Source of the DNA: Gemmataceae bacterium
GTDB lineage: Bacteria; Planctomycetota; Planctomycetia; Gemmatales; Gemmataceae
NCBI GenBank assembly: GCA_901538445.1
Contig: LR594584.1
Location: 4,611,152-4,675,151, forward strand
Length of the DNA: 64,000 bases
Direction: 5' to 3'
The notes beneath the pieces were generated by a model. It was given only the letters and a program-made list of their open reading frames with translations. It did no database searches and was not told the origin of the DNA. A program made the position numbers and the translations under genes. Shown in pieces: positions 17,290 through 26,295 of this stretch (positions are counted from its first letter, which is position 1; each line of letters begins with the position of its first letter).

Positions 17290-17621
17290 TCACTGATACA
17301 GCTTGAAGAAGCGGAACGCCTTCGGGTACTCGGACCGCGGCCGGAACGCGAGGGCGACCTCCTCGCCGCCCAGCGCCGACTCGGTGACGACGACGCGGCC
17401 CTCGGTTTCCTTGGCGCGTGCGAACTCCTCGTCGGTCACGCGGCACACCGTCTTGTAGAACGGCCCTGCGAGCCACTCGGCGACCTCAGGGTGTCCCTGA
17501 ACGCGAGGTACGCCGCGAGTGAAGCGTGCGCGGCGGCCACGACCGCGAACCCGGCCGGCACCGCCTCGCGCACGAGGATGTACATGCGGAGCTTCGGGCG
17601 AGCGGGTTCGGAAGGGCTCAT
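17290..17621 (-). pseudogene. Frameshifted PTH2-like (peptidyl-tRNA hydrolase II fold) gene
   Basis: The two halves of one small protein lie in different frames. The first (ATG at 17619-17621) reads MYILVREAVPAGFAVVAAAH then ASLAAYLAFRD. The second continues HPEVAEWLAGPFYKTVCRV and ends FRFFKLYQ at 17290. A single missing base near 17495 explains the break. The motif order VREAVPAGFAVVAAAHASLA resembles the PTH2 family, which has a basic patch and a small alpha/beta fold. It overlaps the Uma2 gene upstream through an ATGA junction. It could be a real inactivation or a sequencing error. Confidence 0.65.
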
Positions 17622-18202
17622 GGCTGTGCGGGCGGTGGCGGGAGTTGGGGGAACAACTCCGCGAGCGGGAGTTGGAACCCGGGCAGCACGGCCCCGCCGT
17701 CGAGCGTGTCGGCCCGGGTGAACCGGCGGACCTGTGCGGGCGAGTCGTAGACGTAGAACCGCTCGTGCCGCGGGTACACGACCCAGACGAGCCGCACCCC
17801 GGAATCGAAGTACTCGTTGACCTTCGTCTCGGTCTCGTCTCCCAGGTCGTTCGGGCTGACCACCTCGACACACAGATCGGGTAGCACCCCCCAGGCGTTC
17901 GTGGACGGAATCGGTGAGTCCTTGGGCCACTTCGCGTACGTCACGAACGCGGCGTCGGGCCTCCGGTTCCGCTCGACCGCGAGGGGCAGCTTGAACAGCA
18001 CTTCCGTACACGCCTCGCCGAAGTTGGTTGCGACACCGTAGTTGCTCAAGTGGCGAGCGAGTCGCGACGCAATGATTTGCGAATCGACACTCATGGGCGG
18101 TAGCTCCACCTTCACGCCATTGACGATCTCGTAGTTCTCGCTCGACTCGACGTCGTCGCGGACCAACTTCGGCATCGGCGTCAGCACTTCGGCGGCACTC
18201 AT
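17618..18202 (-). CDS. Uma2 family restriction-endonuclease-fold protein
   Basis: 194 residues of the Uma2/DUF820 family, a PD-(D/E)xK nuclease fold widespread in planctomycetes and cyanobacteria. Markers are YEIVNGVKVELPPMS near the start, RRPDAAFVTY and DLCVEVVSPND (acidic catalytic positions), and TKVNEYFDSGVRLVWVV with the lysine. C-terminal LPGFQLPLAELF is typical. The natural substrate of this family is unknown. Its stop overlaps the start of the frameshifted PTH2-like gene. The ATG at 18200-18202 is preceded by a possible ribosome site and lies 30 bp after the ThiS-ThiG gene. Confidence 0.88.
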   Translation of the reverse strand: MSAAEVLTPMPKLVRDDVESSENYEIVNGVKVELPPMSVDSQIIASRLARHLSNYGVATNFGEACTEVLFKLPLAVERNRRPDAAFVTYAKWPKDSPIPSTNAWGVLPDLCVEVVSPNDLGDETETKVNEYFDSGVRLVWVVYPRHERFYVYDSPAQVRRFTRADTLDGGAVLPGFQLPLAELFPQLPPPPAQP

Positions 18203-18232
18203 GTCCGACCCTCGGCACGTTTCCGGTCCAGT

Positions 18233-19351
18233 TTACTTCGCCCCCGCGCCGGCGATCAACCCCTCGGTCGGGCTGCTGGCGTTGGCGTAGAGCTTCTTCG
18301 GGATGCGGCCGGCGAGGTACGCGAGGCGGCCAGCGTCGGTGGCGTACCGCATCGCCCAGGCCATCCGCACCGGGTCCTTCGCGCTGGCGATCGCGGTGTT
18401 CAGCAGCACCCCGTCGCAGCCCAACTCCATCGCCACCGACACGTCGCTCGCCGTGCCGACGCCCGCGTCGACGATCACCGGGTAGTCCGGGTCGCCGTCC
18501 TTCAGGTACTCCAGGCAGATGCGGATGTTGTTCGGGTTCAGGATGCCCTGGCCGCTGCCGATCGGGCTCCCGGCCGGCATCACGCTCGCCGCACCCGCCT
18601 CCTTCAGCCGCTTCGCCTGCACCGGGTCGTCACTCGTGTAAACGAGTACCGTGAACCCTTCCTTGACGAGTTGCTCGGTCGCCTTGAGCGTGTCCACCGG
18701 GTCGGGGAGGAGCGTCTTCTTGTCGGCGAGGCACTCGAGCTTCACCCAGTTCGCGCCGGGGTTCTCCAGGTTCAGCAGCAACTCGCGGGCGAGCCGCGCG
18801 TGGCGGACCGCGTCCTCGGCCGAGAAGCACCCGGCGGTGTTCGGCAGGATCGTGAGCTTCTTCAGGTCGAGGAAATCGAGGAGGCTCTTGCCGTCTTTGT
18901 CAAATAGCCGCTCGCGGCGCACCGCCACCGTCGTCACGTCGCACCCGCTGGCCTCCATGCTCTGCCGCATCAACTCGTGCGTCGCATACTTCCCGGTGCC
19001 GGTGAACAACCTTGAGGTGAAGGTGAACGGTCCCACCTTCAGGCGGGAATCCGGACACGGGGACAAGGGGACAGGGAGACAAGGGGAGAGAGTACCGCCT
19101 TCGTCCCCTTGTCTCCCTGTCCCCTTGTCCCCGTGTCCGGTCTGACCGGAGCCGCCGCCCACAAGGGTGACGATCTCCACGGCGTCGCCGTCGGCGAGGC
19201 GGCACCGCGGGTGCTCGGCCCGCGGGACCACGGTGCGGTTCACCTCGACGGCCAGCTTCTTCGGGTCCTTGCCCAGGTGTTCGAGGAGGTCGGCGACGGT
19301 GACGGGGTCCGGGAGCGTCTTCGGCTCGGCGTTGACGGTGATCGTCGGCAT
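18233..19351 (-). CDS. thiG: ThiS-ThiG fusion: sulfur carrier and thiazole synthase
   Basis: 372 residues. Residues 1-67 are ThiS: it starts [10 protein letters not shown] and ends EIVTLVGGG, including the Gly-Gly that receives sulfur as thiocarboxylate. After a 30-residue linker comes ThiG (about 100-372), a TIM barrel that builds the thiazole phosphate of thiamine from deoxyxylulose phosphate, with FTGTGKYAT, the Schiff-base lysine region WVKLECLAD, and [20 protein letters not shown] and [12 protein letters not shown] segments. The fusion raises the question of how the GG end is freed. Most striking, the linker is encoded by a perfect 37-bp inverted repeat (19051-19140) of an intergenic family. 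Confidence 0.93.
   Translation of the reverse strand: MPTITVNAEPKTLPDPVTVADLLEHLGKDPKKLAVEVNRTVVPRAEHPRCRLADGDAVEIVTLVGGGSGQTGHGDKGTGRQGDEGGTLSPCLPVPLSPCPDSRLKVGPFTFTSRLFTGTGKYATHELMRQSMEASGCDVTTVAVRRERLFDKDGKSLLDFLDLKKLTILPNTAGCFSAEDAVRHARLARELLLNLENPGANWVKLECLADKKTLLPDPVDTLKATEQLVKEGFTVLVYTSDDPVQAKRLKEAGAASVMPAGSPIGSGQGILNPNNIRICLEYLKDGDPDYPVIVDAGVGTASDVSVAMELGCDGVLLNTAIASAKDPVRMAWAMRYATDAGRLAYLAGRIPKKLYANASSPTEGLIAGAGAK
19051..19140. repeat. 37-bp perfect inverted repeat inside the ThiS-ThiG gene
   Basis: Arms 19051-19087 and 19104-19140 are exact reverse complements around a 16-base centre. The core (GGACACGGGGACAAGG) recurs at 59448-59526 in the efflux operon. The whole element is 90 bp, or 30 codons, open in the fusion's frame. 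It lies directly after the ThiS GGG and encodes a Gly/Lys/Asp-rich half and a Pro/Cys/Leu-rich half. Confidence 0.95.
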
Positions 19352-19508
19352 GGGTGTCGGTTCCGGGAGCGGTGGGGCGGTGCGGTGCGGCCCTCTACCA
19401 GACTAATGTACAGCCTCGGCCGCGGGCGCACCGGCTTCCTTCCCGTGGCAACAATTGGTACAACAGTGGGAACGCGACACCCACCTCACCACACGGGACG
19501 CACGCCCG

Positions 19509-21809
19509 ATGAGCGCCGCCGATCCGACGGCCGCCTTTTTCGCCAACCTCCGGGCCAGCGGCCTGCTGCGGCAGGACCAACTCCAGGAGCTGTGGGCGTG
19601 GGTCGCGGCCGCGCGGCCGGACGTCCAGGCGCTGGCCAAGGAGGTGAGCGGCCGCGGGTGGCTCACCGCGTTCCAGCTCAAGGAGATCTTCAAGGGCCGG
19701 GGCCGCGAGCTGACCCTCGACCGGTACAGCCTCCAGGACCTGCTCGGCGAGGGCGGCATGGGCCGCGTGTACAAGGCCCACGACAACCGCATGGGCCGCG
19801 ACGTCGCCATCAAGATCATCCGCAAGGACAAGCTCACCCACCCGGCCGCCGCCGCCCGGTTCAAGCAGGAGATCGAGGCCCTCGGGCAGATGAAGCACCC
19901 CAACGTGGTGCAGGTGTACGACGCCGACCTGAACGGCAGCACCCACTACTACGTGATGGAGCTGATCGACGGCAAGGACCTGACCAAGCTCGTCACCGAG
20001 CGCGGCCCGCTCCCGGTCGCCGAGGCGTGCGAGTACATCCGCCAGGCCGCCCTCGGGCTCCAGCACGCGTTCGAGAAGGGGCTGGTCCACCGCGACATCA
20101 AGCCGTCGAACATCATCGTCGCCGGCGGCGGGACCGTGGTGAAGGTCGTGGACCTCGGGCTGGCCCGGCTCATGGACAACGAGCTCGCCGCGGGCGGCCC
20201 GGACGACGGGCACCGGATCACCCAGGAGGGGTTCGTGATCGGCACCCCGGACTTCCTCGCCCCCGAGCAGGCCCGGAACCCGATGGCCGTGGACATCCGG
20301 GCCGACATCTACGCGCTCGGCGGCACGCTCTACTACATCCTCACCGGGAAGGTGCCCTACGAGGGCGCGAACCCGACCGAGAAGCTCCTCAAGCACTGCA
20401 CCGACCCGCCCCCGAGCCTGTCGCTCCAGCGGATGGACGCGCCGCCCCAGGTGGAGCAGATCATCCACTGGTGCATGGCCAAGGCGATGGACGCGCGGCC
20501 CCAGTACCCGCTCCAGCTCGCCCAGGCGCTCCAGCCGCTGTGCCCGGTCGCGACCGGGACGTTCCCGAACGTGCCGCGGCACTCGGGCGCCGTCGGCGTC
20601 GGGGGCACCGGGCGGCACGCGGCCGGCACCGGGGTGCACGCCGCCGCGCCGCTCCCCGGCACCGGCGTCCACGCCGCGGCCCCCGCGTACCCCGCCCCGC
20701 CGGCCGGGTACGGACCGCCCCCGGGCTACCCCCCGTACGCGCCCCCCGGCTACCCCCCGCAGGCCCCGCCGGGATACCCCCCGCAGGCCCCGCCCCCGGG
20801 GTACGGCGCGCCGCCCGGCTACCCCCCGCCCCCGGAGCCGGACTCGCAGCGGAGCAGCCAGATCTTCAAGCTCCCGCCACAGGCCACCACCGACGACCCG
20901 ATCCGCCGCCGGGCCGAGTCCGGGTTCCCGTGGGGGCTCGTCCTCCTCGGGCTCGGGATCGTGTTCGTGGTCGGCCTACTCGGGTGGGCCGTGTACGCCC
21001 AGTTCCTGCGGCCGACCGAGACCGCCCCGGACACGTTCACCAACACGGTCGGGCTGAAGCTCGTGAAGCTCGACGGGGGCACGTACAAGATGGGCTCGCC
21101 CGACGGCGAGCCCGGCCGCCGCGCCGACGAGGGGCCGGTCCACGACGTGACCCTCAAGCACTCGTTCCTGATCTCCACCACCGAGGTCACCCACAGCCAG
21201 TTCCTCAAGGTGATGGGGTCGAGCCCGGCGAAGTCGTCGGCCAAGGCGAGCAAGGCGCAGAACCTCCCGGTCGAGTTCGTCACCTGGGACGAGGCCAACG
21301 ACTTCTGCAAGAAGCTCACGGAACTCGAGAAGACCACCCCGCACGCCCGCAAGGGGTGGGCGTACCGGCTGCCGACCGAGGCCGAGTGGGAGTACGCGTG
21401 CCGCGCCGGGAGCGAGAAGCCGTTCGCGTTCGGCCCGCTGGTCATCTACCAGAAGCAGTGCCTCTTCCGGCCGGCCGAGAAGGAGGAACTCGGCACCGGC
21501 GGCGACGCCGGGAAGCCCCCGCTGCTGCCCCAGGAGGTCGGCAAGACCGACCCCAACGCCTTCGGGCTGCACGACGTCCACGGCAACGTCGCCGAGTGGT
21601 GCTCCGACTGGTACAAGCCGTCGTCCTACGCCGACGGCGCGAGCACCGACCCGACCGGCCCGGCCGACGGCGACAAGCGGGTGGTCCGCGGCGGGTCGTA
21701 CAAGGACGACCCGAAGAACTGCCGCTCGGCGTCGCGGCTCGGGGTCCGCCCGGCCGACCGCCGCGAGGACGTCGGCTTCCGCGTCGTGTTCGCCCCCGTC
21801 CCGAAGTGA
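19509..21809 (+). CDS. Ser/Thr kinase fused to a sulfatase-modifying-factor-type domain
   Basis: 766 residues. It opens with the same small domain as the other kinase (WLTAFQLKEIFKG near residue 55), then the kinase (about 73-340): GEGGMGRVYKAH, AIKII, HRDIKPSNIIV, VDLGLARLM, PDFLAPEQARNP. A Gly/Pro/Tyr-rich linker with PGYPPQAPPGYPPQ-type repeats (about 385-450) leads to a transmembrane helix (LVLLGLGIVFVVGLLGWAVY, near 480). The C-terminal 260 residues are an FGE/SUMF1-type fold: GGTYKMGSPDGEPGRRADE, EVTHSQFLKVMG, YRLPTEAEWEYACRAG, GNVAEWCSDWY and VVRGGSYKDD. The extracytoplasmic fold is probably a ligand-binding sensor. The ATG at 19509 is preferred to one 18 codons upstream. Confidence 0.92.
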   Translation: MSAADPTAAFFANLRASGLLRQDQLQELWAWVAAARPDVQALAKEVSGRGWLTAFQLKEIFKGRGRELTLDRYSLQDLLGEGGMGRVYKAHDNRMGRDVAIKIIRKDKLTHPAAAARFKQEIEALGQMKHPNVVQVYDADLNGSTHYYVMELIDGKDLTKLVTERGPLPVAEACEYIRQAALGLQHAFEKGLVHRDIKPSNIIVAGGGTVVKVVDLGLARLMDNELAAGGPDDGHRITQEGFVIGTPDFLAPEQARNPMAVDIRADIYALGGTLYYILTGKVPYEGANPTEKLLKHCTDPPPSLSLQRMDAPPQVEQIIHWCMAKAMDARPQYPLQLAQALQPLCPVATGTFPNVPRHSGAVGVGGTGRHAAGTGVHAAAPLPGTGVHAAAPAYPAPPAGYGPPPGYPPYAPPGYPPQAPPGYPPQAPPPGYGAPPGYPPPPEPDSQRSSQIFKLPPQATTDDPIRRRAESGFPWGLVLLGLGIVFVVGLLGWAVYAQFLRPTETAPDTFTNTVGLKLVKLDGGTYKMGSPDGEPGRRADEGPVHDVTLKHSFLISTTEVTHSQFLKVMGSSPAKSSAKASKAQNLPVEFVTWDEANDFCKKLTELEKTTPHARKGWAYRLPTEAEWEYACRAGSEKPFAFGPLVIYQKQCLFRPAEKEELGTGGDAGKPPLLPQEVGKTDPNAFGLHDVHGNVAEWCSDWYKPSSYADGASTDPTGPADGDKRVVRGGSYKDDPKNCRSASRLGVRPADRREDVGFRVVFAPVPK

Positions 21810-21836
21810 CCCGCGGCCCGGGAAGTACCCGCGGAG

Positions 21837-21911
21837 TGCCGGGTTGGTGGCCCGGGCCTCTGGCCTGTGAAGCCGCACCACAGGCCAGAGGCCCGGGCCA
21901 CCAACCCGGCA
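21837..21911. repeat. 33-bp perfect inverted repeat between convergent genes
   Basis: Arms 21837-21869 and 21879-21911 are exact reverse complements (TGCCGGGTTGGTGGCCCGGG outward end) with a 9-base loop. It lies just after the stop of the kinase gene. No T-run follows. Confidence 0.95.
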
Positions 21912-21954
21912 CCTGATTCCTGGGAAACGCCTGGCACCTGCCGCGACGCACGGA

Positions 21955-21994
21955 ACGCGAACGCCCCCGGACGGTTGTCCGGGGGCGTTCGCGT
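21955..21994. terminator. 18-bp hairpin between convergent genes
   Basis: Stem 21955-21972 pairs with 21977-21994 around GGTT. It sits between the stop of the plus-strand kinase and the stop of the minus-strand gene at 22015 and can act in both directions. The GC-rich stem lacks a long T-tract on either strand. Confidence 0.75.
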
Positions 21995-22014
21995 TCGTGC
22001 TTCCGGGACCGGGC

Positions 22015-23205
22015 TCAGCGCTGGTAGATCGGGAGGATGCCCTTCTCGAGTTGCAGGATCGTGAGGTTGATCGCGGTCGTGTAGACCGGGCCGATGAACC
22101 CGCTGGTCCACGCGCCGCTCGACTTGTCCTGCTGCTCGACGAGGTACGGGTACATGGCCTCCTTGTACTTCGACCACGTCAGCCAGGTGGACTTGTCCTC
22201 GTTCGGGAACATGCCGCCGTACCGGTCGTCGCCGAGGACGTAGACGAACTGCGCGAAGTAGTAGCTCTGGTACTCGTCGTGCGCGATCCGGCCCTTGGCG
22301 TAGGGGATCTTCTCCTTGCAGAACTTGACCCACTTCTTGGCGTACTCGCCCTTGTACTGGCCGGCGCTGAACGAGCACGCGACCGCGGCGGCGGTGATCG
22401 GCGGCCGCTCGGACCCGTTGACCGCCTGGCCGTTGGCGTAGCTGTAGATGAGCCCGCCGTTGGGCGTGGTGCAGACCTCCAGGAACGCCATGGCCTTGTC
22501 CATGACCTCCTTGGACACCGCGATGCCCGAGTTGCGGGCCGCCCGGAGAGCCTGGAGCTGGGTGACGGTGATCGACCCCTCGTCGCCCCCGCCGTTCTCC
22601 TGGGCGCTGGTGTACCCCCACCCGCCGATGTCGATCGTCTTGCCGCCGGCCGAGTGCTTGCGGTTGATCTGCGCCTTGCCGGTGAACTCGACGGCCTTCT
22701 TGACGGCCTTTTCGAGCTTCTGCTGCTGCTCCTTGTCCTCGGCCTCGCCGTACGCGCAGGCGAGGAACATGGTGGCGAACCCGTGCCCGTGCATGTAGCT
22801 GCCGAAGTCGCTGCCCTGGTTGAACCCGAGCAGGCCGTTGGGCTGCTGGCTCTTGGTGAGGAACCACTCGACCGCCTTGGCGATCTGCTCGGAGTACTTG
22901 CCCTCCTTGAGGTTGCTCCCCTCCATGAGCATCGCCATGCCGGCCAGGGCGGTCATCGCGACCGGGTACGCGCCGTTGTTGCCGGTCCACTTCCCGTCGG
23001 CCGCCTGCGACCGCTTGAGGTACTCCAGCGCCTTGTCGACGCAGTCCTCGGTCTTCTTCTTCAGCTCTTCGGGCTTGTCGTCGGCCGCGAGGCCCGCCCC
23101 GTGGACGCCGAGCCCGGCCCCGAGCGCGCCGAGGGCACCGGCCGCGGCCGGGAAGAACCGGCGGCGCGACAGCCGGCTGGCGGGGAAGAACTGGTCTGCG
23201 GACAT
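22015..23205 (-). CDS. Secreted prenyltransferase/squalene-cyclase-repeat protein
   Basis: 396 residues. The start at 23205 gives a twin-arginine-type leader, with SRLSRRRFFPAAAGALGALG then GLAADD, so export in folded form is likely. The mature part has alpha/alpha-barrel repeats of the prenyltransferase/squalene oxidase type: KALEYLKRSQAADGKWTGNN, AVEWFLTKSQQPNGLLGFN and AMAFLEVCTTPNGGLIYSY. Many secreted planctomycete proteins carry this fold without cyclase activity, and the DXDD cyclase motif is not evident here. A catalytic role is therefore doubtful; binding or scaffold function is possible. Confidence 0.88.
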   Translation of the reverse strand: MSADQFFPASRLSRRRFFPAAAGALGALGAGLGVHGAGLAADDKPEELKKKTEDCVDKALEYLKRSQAADGKWTGNNGAYPVAMTALAGMAMLMEGSNLKEGKYSEQIAKAVEWFLTKSQQPNGLLGFNQGSDFGSYMHGHGFATMFLACAYGEAEDKEQQQKLEKAVKKAVEFTGKAQINRKHSAGGKTIDIGGWGYTSAQENGGGDEGSITVTQLQALRAARNSGIAVSKEVMDKAMAFLEVCTTPNGGLIYSYANGQAVNGSERPPITAAAVACSFSAGQYKGEYAKKWVKFCKEKIPYAKGRIAHDEYQSYYFAQFVYVLGDDRYGGMFPNEDKSTWLTWSKYKEAMYPYLVEQQDKSSGAWTSGFIGPVYTTAINLTILQLEKGILPIYQR

Positions 23206-23330
23206 GCGATCTCTCCTGTGACTCGGCCGCGTGCGCAACAGCGGAGATACCACAGAGACGAGCGACCGGACCGGTCCTCACGCGTTCCAGGAGTTTTTTT
23301 TGAGGTGCCGCGGGCGAACGGAGAAGGCTG

Positions 23331-23401
23331 GGCTGGCGAACCCTGAGCGCCAGCGAGGGGGTGAGGCCCACCCCCTCGCTGGCGCTCAGGGTTCGCCAGC
23401 C
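23331..23401. repeat. 33-bp perfect inverted repeat, GGCGAACCCTGAGCG family
   Basis: Arms 23331-23363 and 23369-23401 are exact reverse complements with a 5-base loop. Other copies are at 40197-40259 (two mismatches) and 42390-42455, and a partial one is at 63987-64000. The outer tip GGCTGGCGAACCC parallels the TGGCGAGCC tip of other families. Confidence 0.95.
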
Positions 23402-23408
23402 GCCAGAA

Positions 23409-24896
23409 CTACTTGCCCGGGAAAGCCTTCGGGTCGGCGATCAGCGGGTCGAACGGGTCGCCGTTGAGCGCCTTCAGGAACAGCACGAGGTCGGCCTTCT
23501 CCTGCGTCGTCAGGTTCAGTTTGAACGGGATGATCGGCTTCTTCGCCGGGCCGAACGTCTTCACCGCCGGATCGACCGGCTTGCCCGCGGCCCGTGCCGT
23601 GAGGTACGCGGCCTCGGCGGCCGTGTCGCGCATCTTCTCGCTCAGGTACGGGTTCACGTTCCCGCCGCGGTCGTAGAAGTCGACGACCGCTTCGAGCGTC
23701 TTGTCCTCGCCCGAGTGCATGTACGGGGCGGTCTGGAGCAGGCCGCGGAGCCCGGGGGTCTTGAACGCGCCGACCAGGGCGGTGTCCTTGTGCCCGGTCT
23801 GGAGCCGGGCGAACCGGCCGAACTCGCTCAGGGGGAGGTTCCCGTCGTTGTCGGCCCCGATGCCCAGGTTGTGGAACCCGCCGTCAGTGTAGGTGTCGCC
23901 CGTGTGGCAGTTCGTGCAGCGGGCTTTGCCGAAGAACAGCGTGCGGCCGTTGAGCAGTTGTTTGGCGACCGCGTCGACCTTGTCGGCGTCCTTCGCGGCA
24001 TCGAGCCCGAGGTCCTTCAGCGCCGGGCTCTTGGCGGCGAACTCGGCCTTCAGCGCGGCCGCGTAGTCGTCGGCCTTCAGCTCGAACTTGCCGGACTCCT
24101 CGTCGGTGACCCGCTTCCGCATGAGCGCCTCGGCCCGGTCCTGCACCCCGGAGCCGAGCAGGACGGTGCGCTCGTACGTGGCGATGGCCTTGGCGGCCGC
24201 GTCGCGGGTCGGGGCGTGGCCGAACACGGCGACGAACGCCTTCACCATCTCCGGGTTGGCCCGGATGCGGGCGACTGCCTCCTCCCACGGGTCGGCCTTG
24301 CCGCCGAACATCTCCAGGTTGTTGCCGACCGGCCCCTGCGACTGGTCCTCGAGGGTGACGGCCCGGCCGTCCCAGAACTGGAGCCGGTTGTACGCGGCGT
24401 TGATCACGGTGGGCGAGTTGATCGGCCCGAGCTTGCCGCCGATGCCGGTGGACGACTTGGCCCCGTCGGCGAACCCCTTGGCCGGGGCGTGGCACGACGC
24501 GCACGACACGGTCCCGTCGCTGGACAGGATCTCGTCGTAGTACAGCTTCTTGCCGAGCACCCACTTCTCGACGGTCATGGGGTTCTCGGCGGGCACCGGC
24601 GGGGCGGTGGTGAGCCCCATCGGCACCTTGATCTTCACGACCTTGCGGGTGACCTTTTCGCCGGTCGCCGGATCGACGGCCTCCTCGGTGCCGTCGTTGA
24701 AGTACCCCTTGAGGTCGGCCCACTCCTTCTGGTTCCGGGTGACGAACACCATCGGCACCCGGTCCTTGAACGGGGTCATCCGGGTGTCGTCGGGGAGCAG
24801 GTAGTCGGCCGGTTCGGGCTTCGGCGGGGTCTGGGCCGCGGCCGGCGCGGCGGCGGCCAGCAGAGCGAACAGGGCGAGGGGTCGGAGCGTCGGCAT
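23409..24896 (-). CDS. Di-haem cytochrome c peroxidase
   Basis: 495 residues, exported by a signal peptide (LALFALLAAAAPAAAQ). Two c-type haem sites are present: CASCH near residue 131 and CTNCH near residue 325, the arrangement of the CcpA/MauG family. Further family marks are NSPTVINAAYNRLQFWDGRA, GPVGNNLEMF and LVGAFKTPGLRGLLQTAPYM with the distal methionine. The enzymes reduce hydrogen peroxide with electrons from small cytochromes in the periplasm, or act as MauG-like oxidases. It is about 100 residues longer than the standard peroxidase because of an insertion in the N-terminal domain. GAAAGGAAC upstream of the ATG fits a ribosome site. Confidence 0.92.
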   Translation of the reverse strand: MPTLRPLALFALLAAAAPAAAQTPPKPEPADYLLPDDTRMTPFKDRVPMVFVTRNQKEWADLKGYFNDGTEEAVDPATGEKVTRKVVKIKVPMGLTTAPPVPAENPMTVEKWVLGKKLYYDEILSSDGTVSCASCHAPAKGFADGAKSSTGIGGKLGPINSPTVINAAYNRLQFWDGRAVTLEDQSQGPVGNNLEMFGGKADPWEEAVARIRANPEMVKAFVAVFGHAPTRDAAAKAIATYERTVLLGSGVQDRAEALMRKRVTDEESGKFELKADDYAAALKAEFAAKSPALKDLGLDAAKDADKVDAVAKQLLNGRTLFFGKARCTNCHTGDTYTDGGFHNLGIGADNDGNLPLSEFGRFARLQTGHKDTALVGAFKTPGLRGLLQTAPYMHSGEDKTLEAVVDFYDRGGNVNPYLSEKMRDTAAEAAYLTARAAGKPVDPAVKTFGPAKKPIIPFKLNLTTQEKADLVLFLKALNGDPFDPLIADPKAFPGK

Positions 24897-25059
24897 GAGC
24901 CGTTCCTTTCGGGGGAAGGCGCGTGGGTGGGAGCCGTGCCTGGGACGGTAGTGTTCATTGGTAGACAGAACGCCGGCCGGCGTCGATGATGTTCGGGTCG
25001 GCACCGCCGTTGCGAACCATCGTCCGCCCCAATGGACCGGCGGCAGCGGGCCGCAGGTT

Positions 25060-25208
25060 GTAGCCGCGGAGCGGCGACCGCGCGTAGCCAGGGGTGGAGC
25101 GAGTCCTCGAGCGCAACCCCTGGTCCGGGGGGCCGACGCCGGGGACCAGGGGTTTGCCCGCACGCGGGCCGCACCCCTGGCTACGCGCGGTCGCCGCTCC
25201 GCGGCTAC
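25060..25208. repeat. 37-bp perfect inverted repeat with inner hairpin
   Basis: Outer arms 25060-25096 and 25172-25208 are exact reverse complements. An inner pair at 25115-25126 and 25143-25154 (AACCCCTGGTCC and complement) makes a second stem. The block lies in the 370-bp space between divergent genes starting at 24896 and 25267, where no other gene is seen. A related element with the same AGCCAGGGGTG and AACCCCTGGTCC parts is at 58095-58215. Confidence 0.93.
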
Positions 25209-25266
25209 GGTTACTTATCCACCGCCCACGGCCGAAGCCTTCCGCTCCCACCAACCGAGAACCGCC

Positions 25267-26262
25267 ATGCTCTCCCGCATTCTCCCGTTCGTGCTCGTCG
25301 TCTTCGCGGCCGCGGTCGCTCGGGCCGACGAGCCAACGGCTCGCGTCGTTCCGTTCCACGGGTACGACCGCGCCGTCGAGATGACGCTCGGCAAAGCGAA
25401 GGTTGTGCTGTGCCCGCAGGTCGGCGGCCGGGTGCTGGAGTTCTCCGTTGACGGCAAGGACGCGCTGTGGCTCGACCCGGCCGAGAAGACCTGGCAGCCC
25501 GGCAAGCCGGCCCCGAGTTCCGCGGGCCGGTTCGATTACGGCCCGGAGTTGGTCGTCACCCCGCACCCGAAGACGTGGGGCGGCGAGTGGACCGCCGAGG
25601 TCGGAAAAGACGGCGCGGTGAAGCTGGTCGGCCCCAAGGAGGAGCCCGCCGGCATCCAGGTGACGCGCGAGTTCAGGTTCCTGCAGCACGGCGAAGCGGT
25701 CGGGCTGGCGTGCAAGCAGACGCTCACGAACGTCGGCAAGGAGACGCGGGATGTGTGCCACTGGGGCCGGTCGTTCTCGCCGGGCGGCGGCATCTGCGTG
25801 ATCCCGCTCGGCGACCGCCCGAGCCGGTTCCCGAGCAAGTACGCGATGTACGAGGACAGCGCCGTCATCAACGTGCGGGCGACCGACGAGAAGATCCGCG
25901 AGCGGGACGGGTTCCTCGAAATCCTGGCCCCGCCCCGCAAGCCGAAGCTGGGGTTCGACACGTTCGGCGGGTGGCTCGCCTACGCGCTGCCCAACGACAC
26001 GCTGTTCGTGAAGCGGTTCGTGGCGTTCCCGGACCGCGTCTACAACGAGGCCGCCGGGCTGACGCTGTCGGTGTGGTACCCGACCGGCCCGCGGATCGAG
26101 CTGGAGCCGATCGGCCCGCGGGAGCGGTTGAAGCCGGGCGACTCGGCGGCGTTCACGGAGGAGTGGTGGCTCCTGTCGCACCCGTTCCCGAAGAAGGGCG
26201 AGAGCCTCGACCTCAAGGCGCTCGCGAAGCAGGTGCTCGCCGAGACCGCCGAGCCGAAGTGA
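25267..26262 (+). CDS. Secreted DUF4380-like protein
   Basis: 331 residues with a signal peptide (MLSRILPFVLVVFAAAVARA). The body begins with a short beta region, VVLCPQVGGRVLEFSVDGKD then ALWLDP, which matches the start of the galactose-mutarotase-like beta-sandwich in DUF4380 proteins. It also has VTREFRFLQHGEAVGLACKQ, CHWGRSFSPGGG and YPTGPRIELEPIGP. The family is common in planctomycete sugar-polymer loci and may bind carbohydrate, but no activity is established. It is convergent with the C45 hydrolase; only 33 bp separate the stops, including a 12-bp palindrome at 26269-26280. Confidence 0.75.
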   Translation: MLSRILPFVLVVFAAAVARADEPTARVVPFHGYDRAVEMTLGKAKVVLCPQVGGRVLEFSVDGKDALWLDPAEKTWQPGKPAPSSAGRFDYGPELVVTPHPKTWGGEWTAEVGKDGAVKLVGPKEEPAGIQVTREFRFLQHGEAVGLACKQTLTNVGKETRDVCHWGRSFSPGGGICVIPLGDRPSRFPSKYAMYEDSAVINVRATDEKIRERDGFLEILAPPRKPKLGFDTFGGWLAYALPNDTLFVKRFVAFPDRVYNEAAGLTLSVWYPTGPRIELEPIGPRERLKPGDSAAFTEEWWLLSHPFPKKGESLDLKALAKQVLAETAEPK

Positions 26263-26295
26263 CCGCACGGGCCGCGGCCCGACCAACGCCGCGGC

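Noticed and set aside
23409..25163. Longer start for the di-haem peroxidase
   Set aside because: The extra N-terminal codons pass through the 25060-25208 repeat, and the signal peptide begins at 24896.
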